64,000 nt of DNA. It comes from Bacteroidia bacterium. Lineage in GTDB: Bacteria; Bacteroidota; Bacteroidia; SpSt-205. The translations under genes were made by a program, and so were the position numbers. Numbering within the stretch: the first letter of the stretch is position 1; every line of letters starts with the position of its first letter. Shown here one piece after another: positions 43,740 through 51,979 of the stretch. The stretch covers positions 1 to 64,000 of the forward strand of contig BPGW01000008.1 of assembly GCA_026003235.1 (NCBI GenBank), written 5' to 3'. The notes under the pieces are model-generated. The model made no database searches. It had not been told where the DNA came from and worked only from the letters and a program-made list of their open reading frames with translations.

Positions 43740-45029
43740 TTGGACCCTGTACCGCTTGCTGCCGCTGGGGGCTTCCTGCTGCTTTCTGCGCTGTTTTCGG
43801 GCTACGAGACGGCTTTTTTCCGTCTTAGCCCGGAAGAAATCGCTGCCTTAGGGCACAAGCACCGACGCCGCCCCTGGGCCTACTGGCTACTCTACTTTTC
43901 ACAAGCGCCTCAGCTCCTTTTGAGCGTGATCTTGGTTGGCAACACCCTGGCAAACCTGGGCCTGACCCTCTTGCTTTTTTACCTGGGCCGGGCATGGGGC
44001 CCTTACGGCGAACTCCTCTCAGGCCTGCTTGCCATAGCTCTGATCGTGGTCGTGGGCGAGATTCTGCCCAAAAGCCTGGCGTTGTCCAAGCCTCTCTTCT
44101 TTTTGCGTGCCGGCACGCCTTGGGTCCAGCTGGTCTTGTGGCTGAGCTATCCTTTGGGGCAGGGGCTGGAGGGGCTGCGCTCCTGGGTGGAACGGCGCTG
44201 GCAGCCAGGAGCCTCCTCCGAAACGCTGGCCCACCTGATTGAAGAGCTTCCTCCCGAGCTGTCCCCCCCTATTGAGAAACGAGTGCTGAAGAATATCCTT
44301 CTCTTGCGCCAGCTGCCTGTACGCTCTTTCATGATATCCCGCATGGATATGAAGGCCGTTCCGGACAGCTTGAGCTGGGACGAGCTAAAACAAGCCCTCT
44401 CTGAGATTCCTTACATACGCGTGCCTGTTTATGGCAAGAGCCTGGACGAAGTGCGAGGCATTTTGCTGGTGAAGGACCTTTTGCCGCACTGGGATAAAGC
44501 CGAGGTAGCCAACTGGCAAGCGCTGATTCGGCCGGCCTACTTCGTGCCTGAGGGAAAAAACGCCTACGAACTTCTTTTGGAGTTCAAGAGCCGTCGCCAG
44601 CATGTGGCCATTGTGGTGGACGAATACGGGAGCGTGGCTGGCTTGATTTCGCTCCAGCGCCTTTTGGAGGGTATTTTCGGCTACGGGGAAGAGGAAGAGC
44701 AATCCCCTGAGCCCCTTTATGAACTCCAGCCCGATGGAAGCGTCTGCTTCCGCGCTGAGGTGCCTCTCCTCCTTGTCCAGGAGCAATTGGGCCTTCCCAG
44801 CGACTTTTTCGCCGAAGAAAGCGTGCGCAACGCTGAGAACCTTGCAGAGTTCTTACTTTCGCTGGCCGAACGCATTCCCGCCCCCGGCGAGGTGCTTACT
44901 TATCGCAACTATGCCTTTGAAGTGGTGGAAAGTACTCCTCATCGCATTGAGCGGGTTCGGGCTTATGCCCTCTTGTCGGGAGAGCCCTCTGCCCCGCCCG
45001 AAAACCTACCCTCGCTTGACGCTTCCTGA
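43740..45029 (+). CDS. gldE: Gliding motility-associated protein GldE (CNNM/CBS/CorC-like)
   Basis: About 429 residues from a TTG at 43740, chosen because it follows the promoter box and begins just before the first transmembrane helix (AAAGGFLLLSALFSGYETAF, the DUF21/CNNM start). The DUF21 membrane domain (to about 165) is followed by a CBS pair (about 200-320, RSFMISRMDMKAVPDSLSWD and VAIVVDEYGSVAGLISLQRL) and a C-terminal CorC/HlyC domain (about 335-415). This architecture alone also fits general HlyC/CorC transporters; assignment as GldE rests on the gldD gene immediately downstream, the conserved arrangement in gliding or T9SS-bearing Bacteroidota. It overlaps gldD by 119 bases. Confidence 0.83.
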   Translation: MDPVPLAAAGGFLLLSALFSGYETAFFRLSPEEIAALGHKHRRRPWAYWLLYFSQAPQLLLSVILVGNTLANLGLTLLLFYLGRAWGPYGELLSGLLAIALIVVVGEILPKSLALSKPLFFLRAGTPWVQLVLWLSYPLGQGLEGLRSWVERRWQPGASSETLAHLIEELPPELSPPIEKRVLKNILLLRQLPVRSFMISRMDMKAVPDSLSWDELKQALSEIPYIRVPVYGKSLDEVRGILLVKDLLPHWDKAEVANWQALIRPAYFVPEGKNAYELLLEFKSRRQHVAIVVDEYGSVAGLISLQRLLEGIFGYGEEEEQSPEPLYELQPDGSVCFRAEVPLLLVQEQLGLPSDFFAEESVRNAENLAEFLLSLAERIPAPGEVLTYRNYAFEVVESTPHRIERVRAYALLSGEPSAPPENLPSLDAS

Positions 45030-45525
45030 GGTGGGCCGGTACGACACCCTGGACTGCGCCATTTGCCCCGTGCGCTTTGCTTATCCAGCTTATGCTCGGC
45101 TCCAGTATGTGCCCAAAGACTCCTGCTGGTTTGACCTGTACTTTCCGGACTTAGATGCGTACTGGCATGTGACGGCCCACGACTTGCAGAGTTTGCACAC
45201 CACCCCTGCTAAAGCCCTTGAGATCTACCGCAAGCTCATCTACAAGCACGCCATTCGGGCCACTGACATTGGAGAACGGCCCGTTCGCGGACCGTACGGG
45301 AAAGGCTTTCTCTACGAATTGTATGGCGATGTGCCCACCCATGCGCTGTTGTTTTTTACCGATTCGGTGCGGTATGCGGTAATGATTGCCTCGTACTTCA
45401 AGGTGGCTGGGGCTGAGGATTCGCTGGCCCCTATCATAGAACGCATGCGCTACGAGTTAGAACGCATTTATCCTACGATCCGATGGCGATCCGTGCGGTG
45501 GACACCCACGCGCACCTGTTTTTGA
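44911..45525 (+). CDS. gldD: Gliding motility lipoprotein GldD
   Basis: A 204-residue lipoprotein required for gliding and type IX secretion in model Bacteroidota. Signal peptide MPLKWWKVLLIALSGFGLMPSC with the lipidated Cys at residue 22, then the family's PRPKTYPRLTLPEVGRYD, CPVRFAYPAYARL, KHAIRATDIGE, FLYELYGDVPTHALLFFTDS and DSLAPIIERMRYELERI. The start at 44911 lies well inside gldE, because only this start provides the signal peptide; the overlap is 119 bases in a different frame. The 3' end overlaps tatD by 43 bases. Its molecular role is not known. Confidence 0.85.
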   Translation: MPLKWWKVLLIALSGFGLMPSCRESPLPRPKTYPRLTLPEVGRYDTLDCAICPVRFAYPAYARLQYVPKDSCWFDLYFPDLDAYWHVTAHDLQSLHTTPAKALEIYRKLIYKHAIRATDIGERPVRGPYGKGFLYELYGDVPTHALLFFTDSVRYAVMIASYFKVAGAEDSLAPIIERMRYELERIYPTIRWRSVRWTPTRTCF

Positions 45526-46265
45526 AGGAGTTTGAGGGCCAGTGGGACGCGGTCACTTATCGTGCGCAGCAGGTATGCCAGGCTGTTTTGCTGCCCAACC
45601 TGGACGCGGCAAGCTTGCCGGACCTGCTGGCTCTCTGGCAGAGAGCGCCCCACTTTTATTACGGTATGGTGGGGCTGCATCCCACGCACGTAAAGGAAAA
45701 CTTTCACGAGGAGCTGGCGCAGCTTAGGCGGGTGCTGGACGAACATCCCTGGGTGGCGATCGGGGAGGTTGGCCTGGACCTGTATTGGGACCCTTCCACG
45801 CTTAGCTGGCAACAGGAGGCGTTGTACATCCAAGCAGAGTGGGCTCGGCAGCGAGGCCTCCCGCTGTCCGTGCATTTTCGTCAGGCGCTTCACGAGACCC
45901 TTCAGGTGCTGCGGCCCTTGGTGGGCCAGGTGAAAGGCGTCTTTCACTGCTTTACGGGCAGCTACGAGGAAGCTCGGGCTATCCTGGATGCGGGCTTTCA
46001 CCTGGGGATAGGGGGCGTCCTCACTTACCCCAAGGCCGAACCCCTTAGACAGGCCGTGCGACGCCTGCCCCTGGAAAGCCTCGTCTTGGAAACCGATAGC
46101 CCTTACTTGGCGCCGGTGCCCCTCCGAGGCCGCCGCAACGAAAGCGCTTACCTCACCTACGTCGTCAAGGCGATAGCGGAGCTCAAAGGCCTTTCCGAGG
46201 ATCAAGTCCTGGAAGGGACCACCCAAACCGCTTGTAAGCTATTCGGTCTGCCTTGGGTCGGGTGA
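45483..46265 (+). CDS. tatD: TatD family metal-dependent DNase/hydrolase
   Basis: A 260-residue TIM-barrel hydrolase of the TatD/YcfH family, 3'-5' exonuclease-like in E. coli. Metal ligands are AVDTHAHL (N-terminal HxH), GEVGLDLYWD, LSVHFRQ, FHCFTGS and ETDSPYLAPVPLRGRRNE. The length is typical. It overlaps gldD, so it is probably expressed with gldE-gldD. The 3' end overlaps the convergent pcm gene by 27 bases. Confidence 0.95.
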   Translation: MAIRAVDTHAHLFLKEFEGQWDAVTYRAQQVCQAVLLPNLDAASLPDLLALWQRAPHFYYGMVGLHPTHVKENFHEELAQLRRVLDEHPWVAIGEVGLDLYWDPSTLSWQQEALYIQAEWARQRGLPLSVHFRQALHETLQVLRPLVGQVKGVFHCFTGSYEEARAILDAGFHLGIGGVLTYPKAEPLRQAVRRLPLESLVLETDSPYLAPVPLRGRRNESAYLTYVVKAIAELKGLSEDQVLEGTTQTACKLFGLPWVG

Positions 46266-46886
46266 GCGAAGCGGCACAAAGCGGAAAAGCCCTTTCTCCT
46301 CGCGCAGCAGCTGAGAGCCTTGACGGGTGATGACCACCATAGTTTGGTTGGGGCCTTTTCCGACGGGGGCCACGAGCCGCCCTCCGTCCGCAAGCTGATC
46401 CAAAAGGGCAGGGGGGATTTCGGGGGTTCCCGCCGTCACCAAAATCCTATCAAACGGCGCATAGGTGGGCCACCCCAGCCGGCCGTCCCCCCATCGCAAG
46501 AAAGGCCTATAGCCCAGCTGCGTTAGCTTTTCCCGCGCCTGCTCGTATAAGGTCCTCTCCAGCTCTACTGAATACACCTCCGCGCCCAGTTCGCACAGGA
46601 TGGCACACTGGTAGCCTGAGCCCGTTCCGATCTCTAACACCTTTAGGCCGGGGCCCACCTGGAGCAGCTCCGTCTGGTAAGCTACGGTGTAAGGCTGGCT
46701 AATGGTCTGATCGCAGGCAATAGGCAAAGCTCGGTCTTCATACGCCAGCTCTACAAACGTCGGCTCTACGAAGAGGTGCCGGGGAACCCGCTGCAGGGCT
46801 TCCAAGACAGCCTGGTCCCGAATGCCCTTTCGTTGGAGCTGCTGGACCAGCTTCCGGCGCAGGCCTTGCTGCCGGGGCGAATCCAT
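46239..46886 (-). CDS. pcm: Protein-L-isoaspartate O-methyltransferase
   Basis: A 215-residue repair methyltransferase that methylates isoaspartyl residues in damaged proteins using S-adenosylmethionine. Motif I is VLEIGTGSGYQCAILCELG, preceded by the family's ACDQTISQPYTVAYQTELL, and followed by VYSVELERTLYEQA and FDRILVTAGTPEIPPALLDQ. The length matches Pcm. It starts directly after the stop codon of the upstream outer-membrane protein gene, so both are likely one unit. Confidence 0.94.
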   Translation of the reverse strand: MDSPRQQGLRRKLVQQLQRKGIRDQAVLEALQRVPRHLFVEPTFVELAYEDRALPIACDQTISQPYTVAYQTELLQVGPGLKVLEIGTGSGYQCAILCELGAEVYSVELERTLYEQAREKLTQLGYRPFLRWGDGRLGWPTYAPFDRILVTAGTPEIPPALLDQLADGGRLVAPVGKGPNQTMVVITRQGSQLLREEKGLFRFVPLRSPDPRQTE

Positions 46887-47696
46887 TCAGAAAGCTGTGG
46901 CGGTAAAGCCGGCCTTTCGGCGTTTTCCCTTGGAGGTGCTGGGGGTAGGATCAAAGAAGTAAAGCCCCACCTGGAGAGGACGCACGTCTGCGGGACCCTT
47001 GCCTTTCTCCCACAAAGTAGTGAGATTGTAGGAGGCAAAAATCCCTATCCCTCGGTACCCCAACCGGGCACCTACCCCATATTGAAAAGGCGTAGTGAGA
47101 AAAGTGCGGTTTCCGTAAAAAACCAACCTGGCCAGGTCGTCTCCTTCGCGGTACTTGCGTTTGTGTTTGGCCCACAGGAGGTATTCGCCGTAACCGAAGA
47201 CAGCCAGGTGAAACTTTTTATACAAGAGGCCCAGCTCAATGGGCAGGCGTAGGTAGCCCAGCTGAAGTTTGCTTTTGGCTTGGACCGAAGCGGGCAGGCT
47301 GTCTAAGGTGTAAGATAGGGCTTCGCCGCTGCGGTAGAGGTTTACGGGCTCCTCAAAGCGGGTCTCCCGAATCGTAAGACCCAACCCTGTGCCCAGGTAG
47401 AGGGCACCTAACCGCAGATGAGGCAGCCAACTGAAATTGAGCTTGATAGAGCCCAGCCCTTCCAACGAACCGCGCAGGGAGTCCGGCGCATTAAGCCAGT
47501 GGTTGTAGGCTATCTCGGTATAGGCCTGGTGCCCACTACGGAGGGTGCGCTTGGCTTTTTCTGGAGTAAGAGGGGGTTCTTCTACAAGGGGGGCAGGTTC
47601 GGGTCGGTCTTCTTGGGCTGATGTGTCGGGTTTTTCTTGGGCCCATGAGAGAGCCAAGAGGAGGGCTATGCCCAAAGCTCGGCAGGTAGCAGGCAT
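46887..47696 (-). CDS. Outer-membrane beta-barrel protein, PorT-like fold
   Basis: A 269-residue protein with a signal peptide (ALGIALLLALSWAQ), a Pro/Glu-rich linker (about 22-50) and about eight predicted amphipathic strands (LRLGALYLGTGLGLTIRETR, LQLGYLRLPIELGLLYKKFH, TTPFQYGVGARLGYRGIGIF). This layout is that of the small 8-stranded barrels annotated as outer-membrane beta-barrel or PorT proteins in Bacteroidota. Family membership in PorT itself is not certain. It ends with a basic tail after YFFDPTPSTSKGKRRK. It is the first gene of a pair with pcm, with a TACCTTTG box 4 nt upstream of the ATG. Confidence 0.6.
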   Translation of the reverse strand: MPATCRALGIALLLALSWAQEKPDTSAQEDRPEPAPLVEEPPLTPEKAKRTLRSGHQAYTEIAYNHWLNAPDSLRGSLEGLGSIKLNFSWLPHLRLGALYLGTGLGLTIRETRFEEPVNLYRSGEALSYTLDSLPASVQAKSKLQLGYLRLPIELGLLYKKFHLAVFGYGEYLLWAKHKRKYREGDDLARLVFYGNRTFLTTPFQYGVGARLGYRGIGIFASYNLTTLWEKGKGPADVRPLQVGLYFFDPTPSTSKGKRRKAGFTATAF

Positions 47697-47700
47697 GCTG

Positions 47701-47708
47701 CAAAGGTA
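47701..47708 (-). promoter_or_regulatory. Putative -7 box (TACCTTTG) for the barrel gene and pcm
   Basis: An exact consensus on the minus strand, ending 4 nt before the ATG at 47696. Confidence 0.7.
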
Positions 47709-47714
47709 AGCATT

Positions 47715-48377
47715 TCAGGCAGGCGTGGAAGGGGGGAGGCGGAGGGCTTGGAGGGCTTGGGCCCGGTCAGCTGCGCGTACCAGACCCTGACCGGCTACCA
47801 GAACGTCGGCTTGGGGTACCCACGCAGCAGTCTCTGAAGTAATGCCCCCGTCTACTTCAATGAGGGCGTGGGCTCGGCAGCGCGCCCGAAGCTCAGCCAA
47901 CCGCTGCACCTTAGCTGCTACGTAGGGGATAAAGCGCTGGCCTCCAAAGCCCGGGTTCACGCTCATCACGCATACCAGGTCCACTTCCGGCAGGATGTCT
48001 TGTAAGACTTCCACGGGGGTGGCGGGGTTGAGGGCGATGCCGGCTTTTTTGCCCAGTCGGTGAATCTCCTGGACTAACCGGTCCGCATGGGGCGTGGCCT
48101 CCCAGTGAAAGGTAAGCACATCCGCTCCAGCTTGGGCAAACGCTTCAAGGTACCGTTCGGGGTGGATGATCATCAGGTGTACGTCTAAGGGGAGGGTGGT
48201 AACCTGGCGGATGGCTTCTAAGACGGGCAAGCCGAAGGAGAGGTTTGGGACAAAGACGCCGTCCATGATGTCGCAGTGGAGCCAATCTACCCCAAGGGCT
48301 TCCAGGGCGGTGATTTCTTCCCCTAAGCGGGTGAAGTCCGCCGCCAAGAGGGAAGGTGCGATCAGGGGCCGCCGCAT
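47715..48377 (-). CDS. rpe: Ribulose-phosphate 3-epimerase
   Basis: A 220-residue TIM-barrel enzyme interconverting ribulose-5-phosphate and xylulose-5-phosphate in the pentose phosphate pathway. Motifs are IAPSLLAADFTRLGEE, HCDIMDGVFVPNLSFG (catalytic Asp), LDVHLMIIHPERYL, VMSVNPGFGGQRFIP and ALIEVDGGITSETA. The ATG at 48377 gives the usual N-terminus; one at 48383 adds two residues. It lies about 10 bases after the likely end of the GT2 gene. A GATATTTG sequence (48381-48388, minus strand, one mismatch to TAnnTTTG) ends 3 nt before the ATG and may be an extra promoter. Confidence 0.95.
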   Translation of the reverse strand: MRRPLIAPSLLAADFTRLGEEITALEALGVDWLHCDIMDGVFVPNLSFGLPVLEAIRQVTTLPLDVHLMIIHPERYLEAFAQAGADVLTFHWEATPHADRLVQEIHRLGKKAGIALNPATPVEVLQDILPEVDLVCVMSVNPGFGGQRFIPYVAAKVQRLAELRARCRAHALIEVDGGITSETAAWVPQADVLVAGQGLVRAADRAQALQALRLPPSTPA

Positions 48378-48386
48378 GCGCAAATA

Positions 48387-49386
48387 TCAGGTAAGAAGGC
48401 GAGGTTCCGGGAAGGTCTCGGGGTTGAGGCGGAGGCGGGTCCTTGAAAAGCCAATCTAAAAAGCCGACAAACGAGGCCAGGTCGGTGGCTAAAAGCAGGG
48501 CGGTGGCGCTTAGCAGAGTCAGAGGATGTAGAGGGGGGCGAGTCAGCGGAGGCCGCGGATAACGGCCGAAGCGCCGGATCCGCCGAAAGGCCCGAAACCC
48601 AGCTCCCCCCATCGTGAGCAGCGGAAAGGCCAGAGCCCCCCAAGCGCCGCTCCAGGTAACGGCTCCTACGGTGAGAGCAGCATACAGACCGTACACGCGC
48701 AAAAGGCCCCCGTACCAGTCTTTAGGCTTGCCAGATAGGAGGTTATGGCGGCCGTAGAGACGGACCTTTCTCAGGAGGGAACCCCAACTTTCCGCAGGTT
48801 CCCAGTAGGTGATAGCTCTGGGCTCAAAGTGCACGCGGATCCCTAACGCTTCCACCCGCTGGCGAAAGTCGCTGTCTTCGCGGGCTCGCCAAGGCCGAAA
48901 TCCACCCACCGCTTCCCAGAGAGCTTTAGGCAGAGCGGTGCAAGCTACAGGGGGAGCATTAAAAGGGTGCCCAGCTATCTCGTGGGTGTAGGGAGGGATC
49001 AGCACTAAAAAAGTAAGTTGGGAAGGAAGGCTTTGGGGACGAACCTCCAAGTGGCCTTGGACCAAGTCCGCTTTGTTTTGGAGGAGGGGGGTAACCAGGT
49101 GCGCTAAGCACGTTGGGGCTGCCCACATGCTGGCATCCCAAAAGGCCAAGAAGGGATACTTGGCGTGGGCGGCGCCGACGTTTCGGGCTTGGCCGGGGTA
49201 GGCCCTATCTACCCGCACCACCCGCGCGCCCTGCGCTTCAGCGAGGGCGGCGGTGGAGTCGGTAGAGCCCGCGTCTACCACGATGATTTCGGCGGGGGGT
49301 TGGGTCTGCGCCTGGAGGCTTGCCAGCAGCCGCCCCAGGTTGGAAGCTTCGTTCCGAGCCGGGATAATGACGCTCACGGGGAGCAT
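48387..49386 (-). CDS. Glycosyltransferase family 2 (probable frameshift near 48,442)
   Basis: A GT-A fold glycosyltransferase starting at ATG 49386 (MLPVSVIIPARNEASNLGRL). It shows VDAGSTDSTAAL, the DXD-like WDASMWA region, FRPWRAREDSDFRQRVE (the acceptor-side ED) and two C-terminal hydrophobic helices (LYAALTVGAVTWSGAWGALA and LTLLSATALLLATDLASFVG). As written, the frame runs on to 48145, through the rpe gene. Dropping one G at about 48,442 instead gives FLDWLFKTRLRLNPETFPEP and a stop at 48387, 332 residues, ending 10 bases before rpe. I consider the repaired form the real one. The start overlaps the GT4 gene by 13 bases. It resembles membrane-associated GT2 enzymes of polysaccharide or lipid glycosylation. 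Confidence 0.78.
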
Positions 49387-50540
49387 AGGCGCTGATACAA
49401 GGTCTCGTAGTGGGCATTGATGGAGGTGTAGGCGAGCTGGCTTCGGAGGCGGGCAGCGGCTTGGCGGCCTATCTCTTGGCGGAGGCCTTCTTGGGTCAGG
49501 AGGACCGTCAGGGCTTCTTGTAGGGCGGCTTCGTCTTGAATGGGCACGATCCACGCGTCGGTGGAATGGTGAAGCCATTCTTTTACGCCGGATACAGGGG
49601 TAATCACCAACGGCCGCTGGTGCATAAGGGCCTCTACCATGACTTGGGGGAAGGCTTCGGAGTGGGTGGGGTGGGCGACTATATCGCAGCTGCCCATAAG
49701 CAGCCGCACTTGGTCGGCCTTTTGCCAGCCTAAGAACCGACAGGGTGGGTCAGCCTCGGGCTCCGTAAGCCCAAGCTGCCGCGCCTTGTCGCGAAGGGCA
49801 GGGGTCTCAGGGCCTTCCCCCACAAACCACAGACGGGCATGGGGATGCTGGGCAAATACTTGGCTAAAAGCCTGCAGCAGCTCAAACTGCCCCTTTTGCC
49901 GGCGATGAGAGCCAAAGTTGGCGATGACTACGGTTTTTTCTCCTGTTCCATACCGTTGGCGAGTTGCTTGCCTTTCCTCGGGAGTGAGGGGTCTATAGCG
50001 GGGAGCTTCCCAATCAAAGCCATAAGGGATTTCATGGATGGGGGTTGGGAGGGTAGGGTGGGTCTGGCGAACGATCTCGGCGATGGTGCGGGTCGGCACC
50101 ACCAGGGCATCTGCTTGCCGGTAGCTCCACCTTTCGGCCTTCAGGAGCACCTTTCGCTTGAGGCCTTGTAGATGGAGCACATCGTAAGTGTAGTGCCGGT
50201 GTAAAACCAGCCGGAGTTGGGGGTTAACTCGCCGTACCAAAGCCCCTACAAGCCCTTCGTAGTAATGGTGGGTATGCAGAAGGTGTATTTGACGCCTGCG
50301 TACCAAGCGGTGGAGCTTCCACGCTGCCCGCAAATAAGACGGGTAAGCGTTTAGGGCAGGAACAGAAAGGAGGTGGTGGGGAACCCCCGCTTCAGCGTAA
50401 GCTGGGTCCTCAATGTTGGCCTCTTTTACAAAGGTGGCCACCTCTACCGCAAAGCGATCCCGAGGTACATGCCGCACAACCGTATCTATGAAGTCGTAGC
50501 GGTTGATGACACCGGCCAGGTGCAGCACTCGTATGGCCAT
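49374..50540 (-). CDS. Glycosyltransferase family 4
   Basis: A 388-residue GT-B fold retaining glycosyltransferase. The N-terminal acceptor domain begins VLHLAGVINRYDFIDTVVRH and includes HLLHTHHYYEGLVGALVR. The C-terminal donor-binding domain has VVIANFGSHRRQKGQFELLQ, ARLWFVGEGPETPALRDKA, FLGWQKADQVRLLMGSCDIV and the EX7E-type stretch HSEAFPQVMVEALMHQRPLV. It is probably cytoplasmic or peripheral, acting in cell-surface glycan synthesis with the overlapping GT2. The unit GT4-GT2-rpe starts from its own promoter box. Confidence 0.92.
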   Translation of the reverse strand: MAIRVLHLAGVINRYDFIDTVVRHVPRDRFAVEVATFVKEANIEDPAYAEAGVPHHLLSVPALNAYPSYLRAAWKLHRLVRRRQIHLLHTHHYYEGLVGALVRRVNPQLRLVLHRHYTYDVLHLQGLKRKVLLKAERWSYRQADALVVPTRTIAEIVRQTHPTLPTPIHEIPYGFDWEAPRYRPLTPEERQATRQRYGTGEKTVVIANFGSHRRQKGQFELLQAFSQVFAQHPHARLWFVGEGPETPALRDKARQLGLTEPEADPPCRFLGWQKADQVRLLMGSCDIVAHPTHSEAFPQVMVEALMHQRPLVITPVSGVKEWLHHSTDAWIVPIQDEAALQEALTVLLTQEGLRQEIGRQAAARLRSQLAYTSINAHYETLYQRLCSP

Positions 50541-50548
50541 TTTGCCCG

Positions 50549-50556
50549 CAAAAGTA
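50549..50556 (-). promoter_or_regulatory. Putative -7 box (TACTTTTG) for the GT4-GT2-rpe unit
   Basis: An exact TAnnTTTG on the minus strand, ending 8 nt before the ATG at 50540. Confidence 0.6.
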
Positions 50557-50565
50557 GCGCTGCTG

Positions 50566-50573
50566 TATATTTG
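50566..50573 (+). promoter_or_regulatory. Putative -7 box (TATATTTG) for the pnt operon
   Basis: An exact TAnnTTTG ending 7 nt before the pntAA ATG at 50581. Confidence 0.65.
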
Positions 50574-50580
50574 CCTGCGG

Positions 50581-51696
50581 ATGAAAGTAGGGGTGCTGCG
50601 CGAGCGAAGGGAAGGGGAGCGTCGGGTGGCTCTTACGCCGGAGCAGGTGGTGCGACTGAAGGGATGGGGCTTTACGGTGTATGTAGAAGCAGGGGCGGGC
50701 GAGGGCGCTTTCTTCCCTGACGAGGCCTACCGCGAAGCGGGGGCTGAACTCCTTCCTTCTGGGGCGGCGGTCGTCCAGGCCAGTGACCTGATCCTACGGC
50801 TCCACAGCCCTTCTGGGGAAGAGATTCGGGCTTTTCCTTCGGGCAAGACGCTGGTAGGGCTGCTTCAGGCTTGGCGGCACCCCGAGGCCATCGCTGCGCT
50901 GCAAGAGAAAGGCTGGACCGTCTTCGCGCTGGAGCGCCTGCCTCGCATCACGCGCGCGCAAAGCATGGATGTGCTCTCGTCTATGGCGGCGCTGGCGGGC
51001 TATAAGGCGGTGTTGATGGCGGCGGATCATTTTGTTCGGGTCTTTCCGATGCTCACGACGGCGGCGGGTACGCTGGTGCCGGCTCGGGTGCTGGTGATTG
51101 GAGCGGGGGTGGCTGGACTCCAAGCGATTGCGACCGCTCGCCGCTTAGGCGCGCAGGTGGAGGGGTACGACATTCGTCCGGCCGCCAAAGAGCAAGTAGA
51201 AAGCCTGGGCGCTAAGTTTCTCCCCCTTACCTTGGACGGTTCGGGTGAAGGGACAGGGGGCTATGCGCGCGAGCTTACCCCTGAGGAACAAGCTCGTCAG
51301 CGTGAAGCCCTGGCCCAGTATGTGGCCCGAGCCGATGTGGTGATTACGACGGCGGCGGTACCGGGCCGCCCGGCTCCGAAGCTCCTCACCGCAGCTATGC
51401 GCAAAGCGATGCGACCCGGCTCCGTCATCGTGGATTTGGCAGCCGAAACAGGCGGCAACTGCGAAGAATCGGTTCCAGGCCAAACCCAAGTGTTAGACGG
51501 GGTAACCCTCCTTGCGCCCGTCAACCTCCCCGCTACCTTACCCGTACACGCCTCCCAGATGCTGGCACGTAACTTTACAGAGTTCTTGGGTCTTTTCCGG
51601 CAAAAGGAAGGCTCCCCTGCGCTTCATACCCGGGATGAGATTCTCCAAGCTACCTGCCTTGTGTGGCAGGGCGAGCCTATAACCCAAACCGCATAA
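50581..51696 (+). CDS. pntAA: NAD(P) transhydrogenase alpha subunit, part 1 (NAD-binding)
   Basis: A 371-residue soluble domain I of the proton-translocating transhydrogenase, which binds NAD(H). Family marks are the N-terminal MKVGVLRERREGERRVALTP, SMDVLSSMAALAGYKAVLMA, the Rossmann motif VLVIGAGVAGLQAIATARRL followed by YDIRPAAKEQVESLGAKFLP, and VDLAAETGGNCE. The enzyme is split into three genes (alpha1, alpha2, beta), a common bacterial form. The ATG at 50581 follows the promoter box by 7 nt. pntAB begins 4 bases after the stop codon. Confidence 0.95.
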   Translation: MKVGVLRERREGERRVALTPEQVVRLKGWGFTVYVEAGAGEGAFFPDEAYREAGAELLPSGAAVVQASDLILRLHSPSGEEIRAFPSGKTLVGLLQAWRHPEAIAALQEKGWTVFALERLPRITRAQSMDVLSSMAALAGYKAVLMAADHFVRVFPMLTTAAGTLVPARVLVIGAGVAGLQAIATARRLGAQVEGYDIRPAAKEQVESLGAKFLPLTLDGSGEGTGGYARELTPEEQARQREALAQYVARADVVITTAAVPGRPAPKLLTAAMRKAMRPGSVIVDLAAETGGNCEESVPGQTQVLDGVTLLAPVNLPATLPVHASQMLARNFTEFLGLFRQKEGSPALHTRDEILQATCLVWQGEPITQTA

Positions 51697-51700
51697 GCAC

Positions 51701-51979
51701 ATGACCGAAGCGCTTTTCCTCGTGTTTATCTTCATGCTTGCGGCCTTTTTAGGCTTTGAGCTTATCAGCAAGGTACCTCCCACGCTGCACACGCCTCTTA
51801 TGTCTGGCTCCAACGCTATTTCTGGGGTTACCCTTGTGGGGGCGCTGGTGGTGGCAGGTGAGCAGCAGACACCTCTCCTCACAGCGGTCGGGGTATTGGC
51901 CGTCGTGCTGGCTACCCTCAATGCTGTGGGGGGATTCCTCGTGACAGACCGGATGCTCAAATTTTTCCGGCGCCGATGA
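51701..51979 (+). CDS. pntAB: NAD(P) transhydrogenase alpha subunit, part 2 (membrane)
   Basis: A 92-residue membrane subunit with three hydrophobic helices (LFLVFIFMLAAFLGFELIS, GVTLVGALVVAG, AVGVLAVVLATLNAVGGFLV) and the conserved KVPPTLHTPLMSGSNAISG stretch that contributes to the proton channel. It matches the usual length. It overlaps pntB by 4 bases. Confidence 0.94.
   Translation: MTEALFLVFIFMLAAFLGFELISKVPPTLHTPLMSGSNAISGVTLVGALVVAGEQQTPLLTAVGVLAVVLATLNAVGGFLVTDRMLKFFRRR

Noticed and set aside
48145-48386. C-terminal extension of the GT2 gene over rpe
   Set aside because: The residues are a frame-shadow of rpe, Arg/Pro/His-rich and unlike a glycosyltransferase; a one-base correction ends the protein before rpe.
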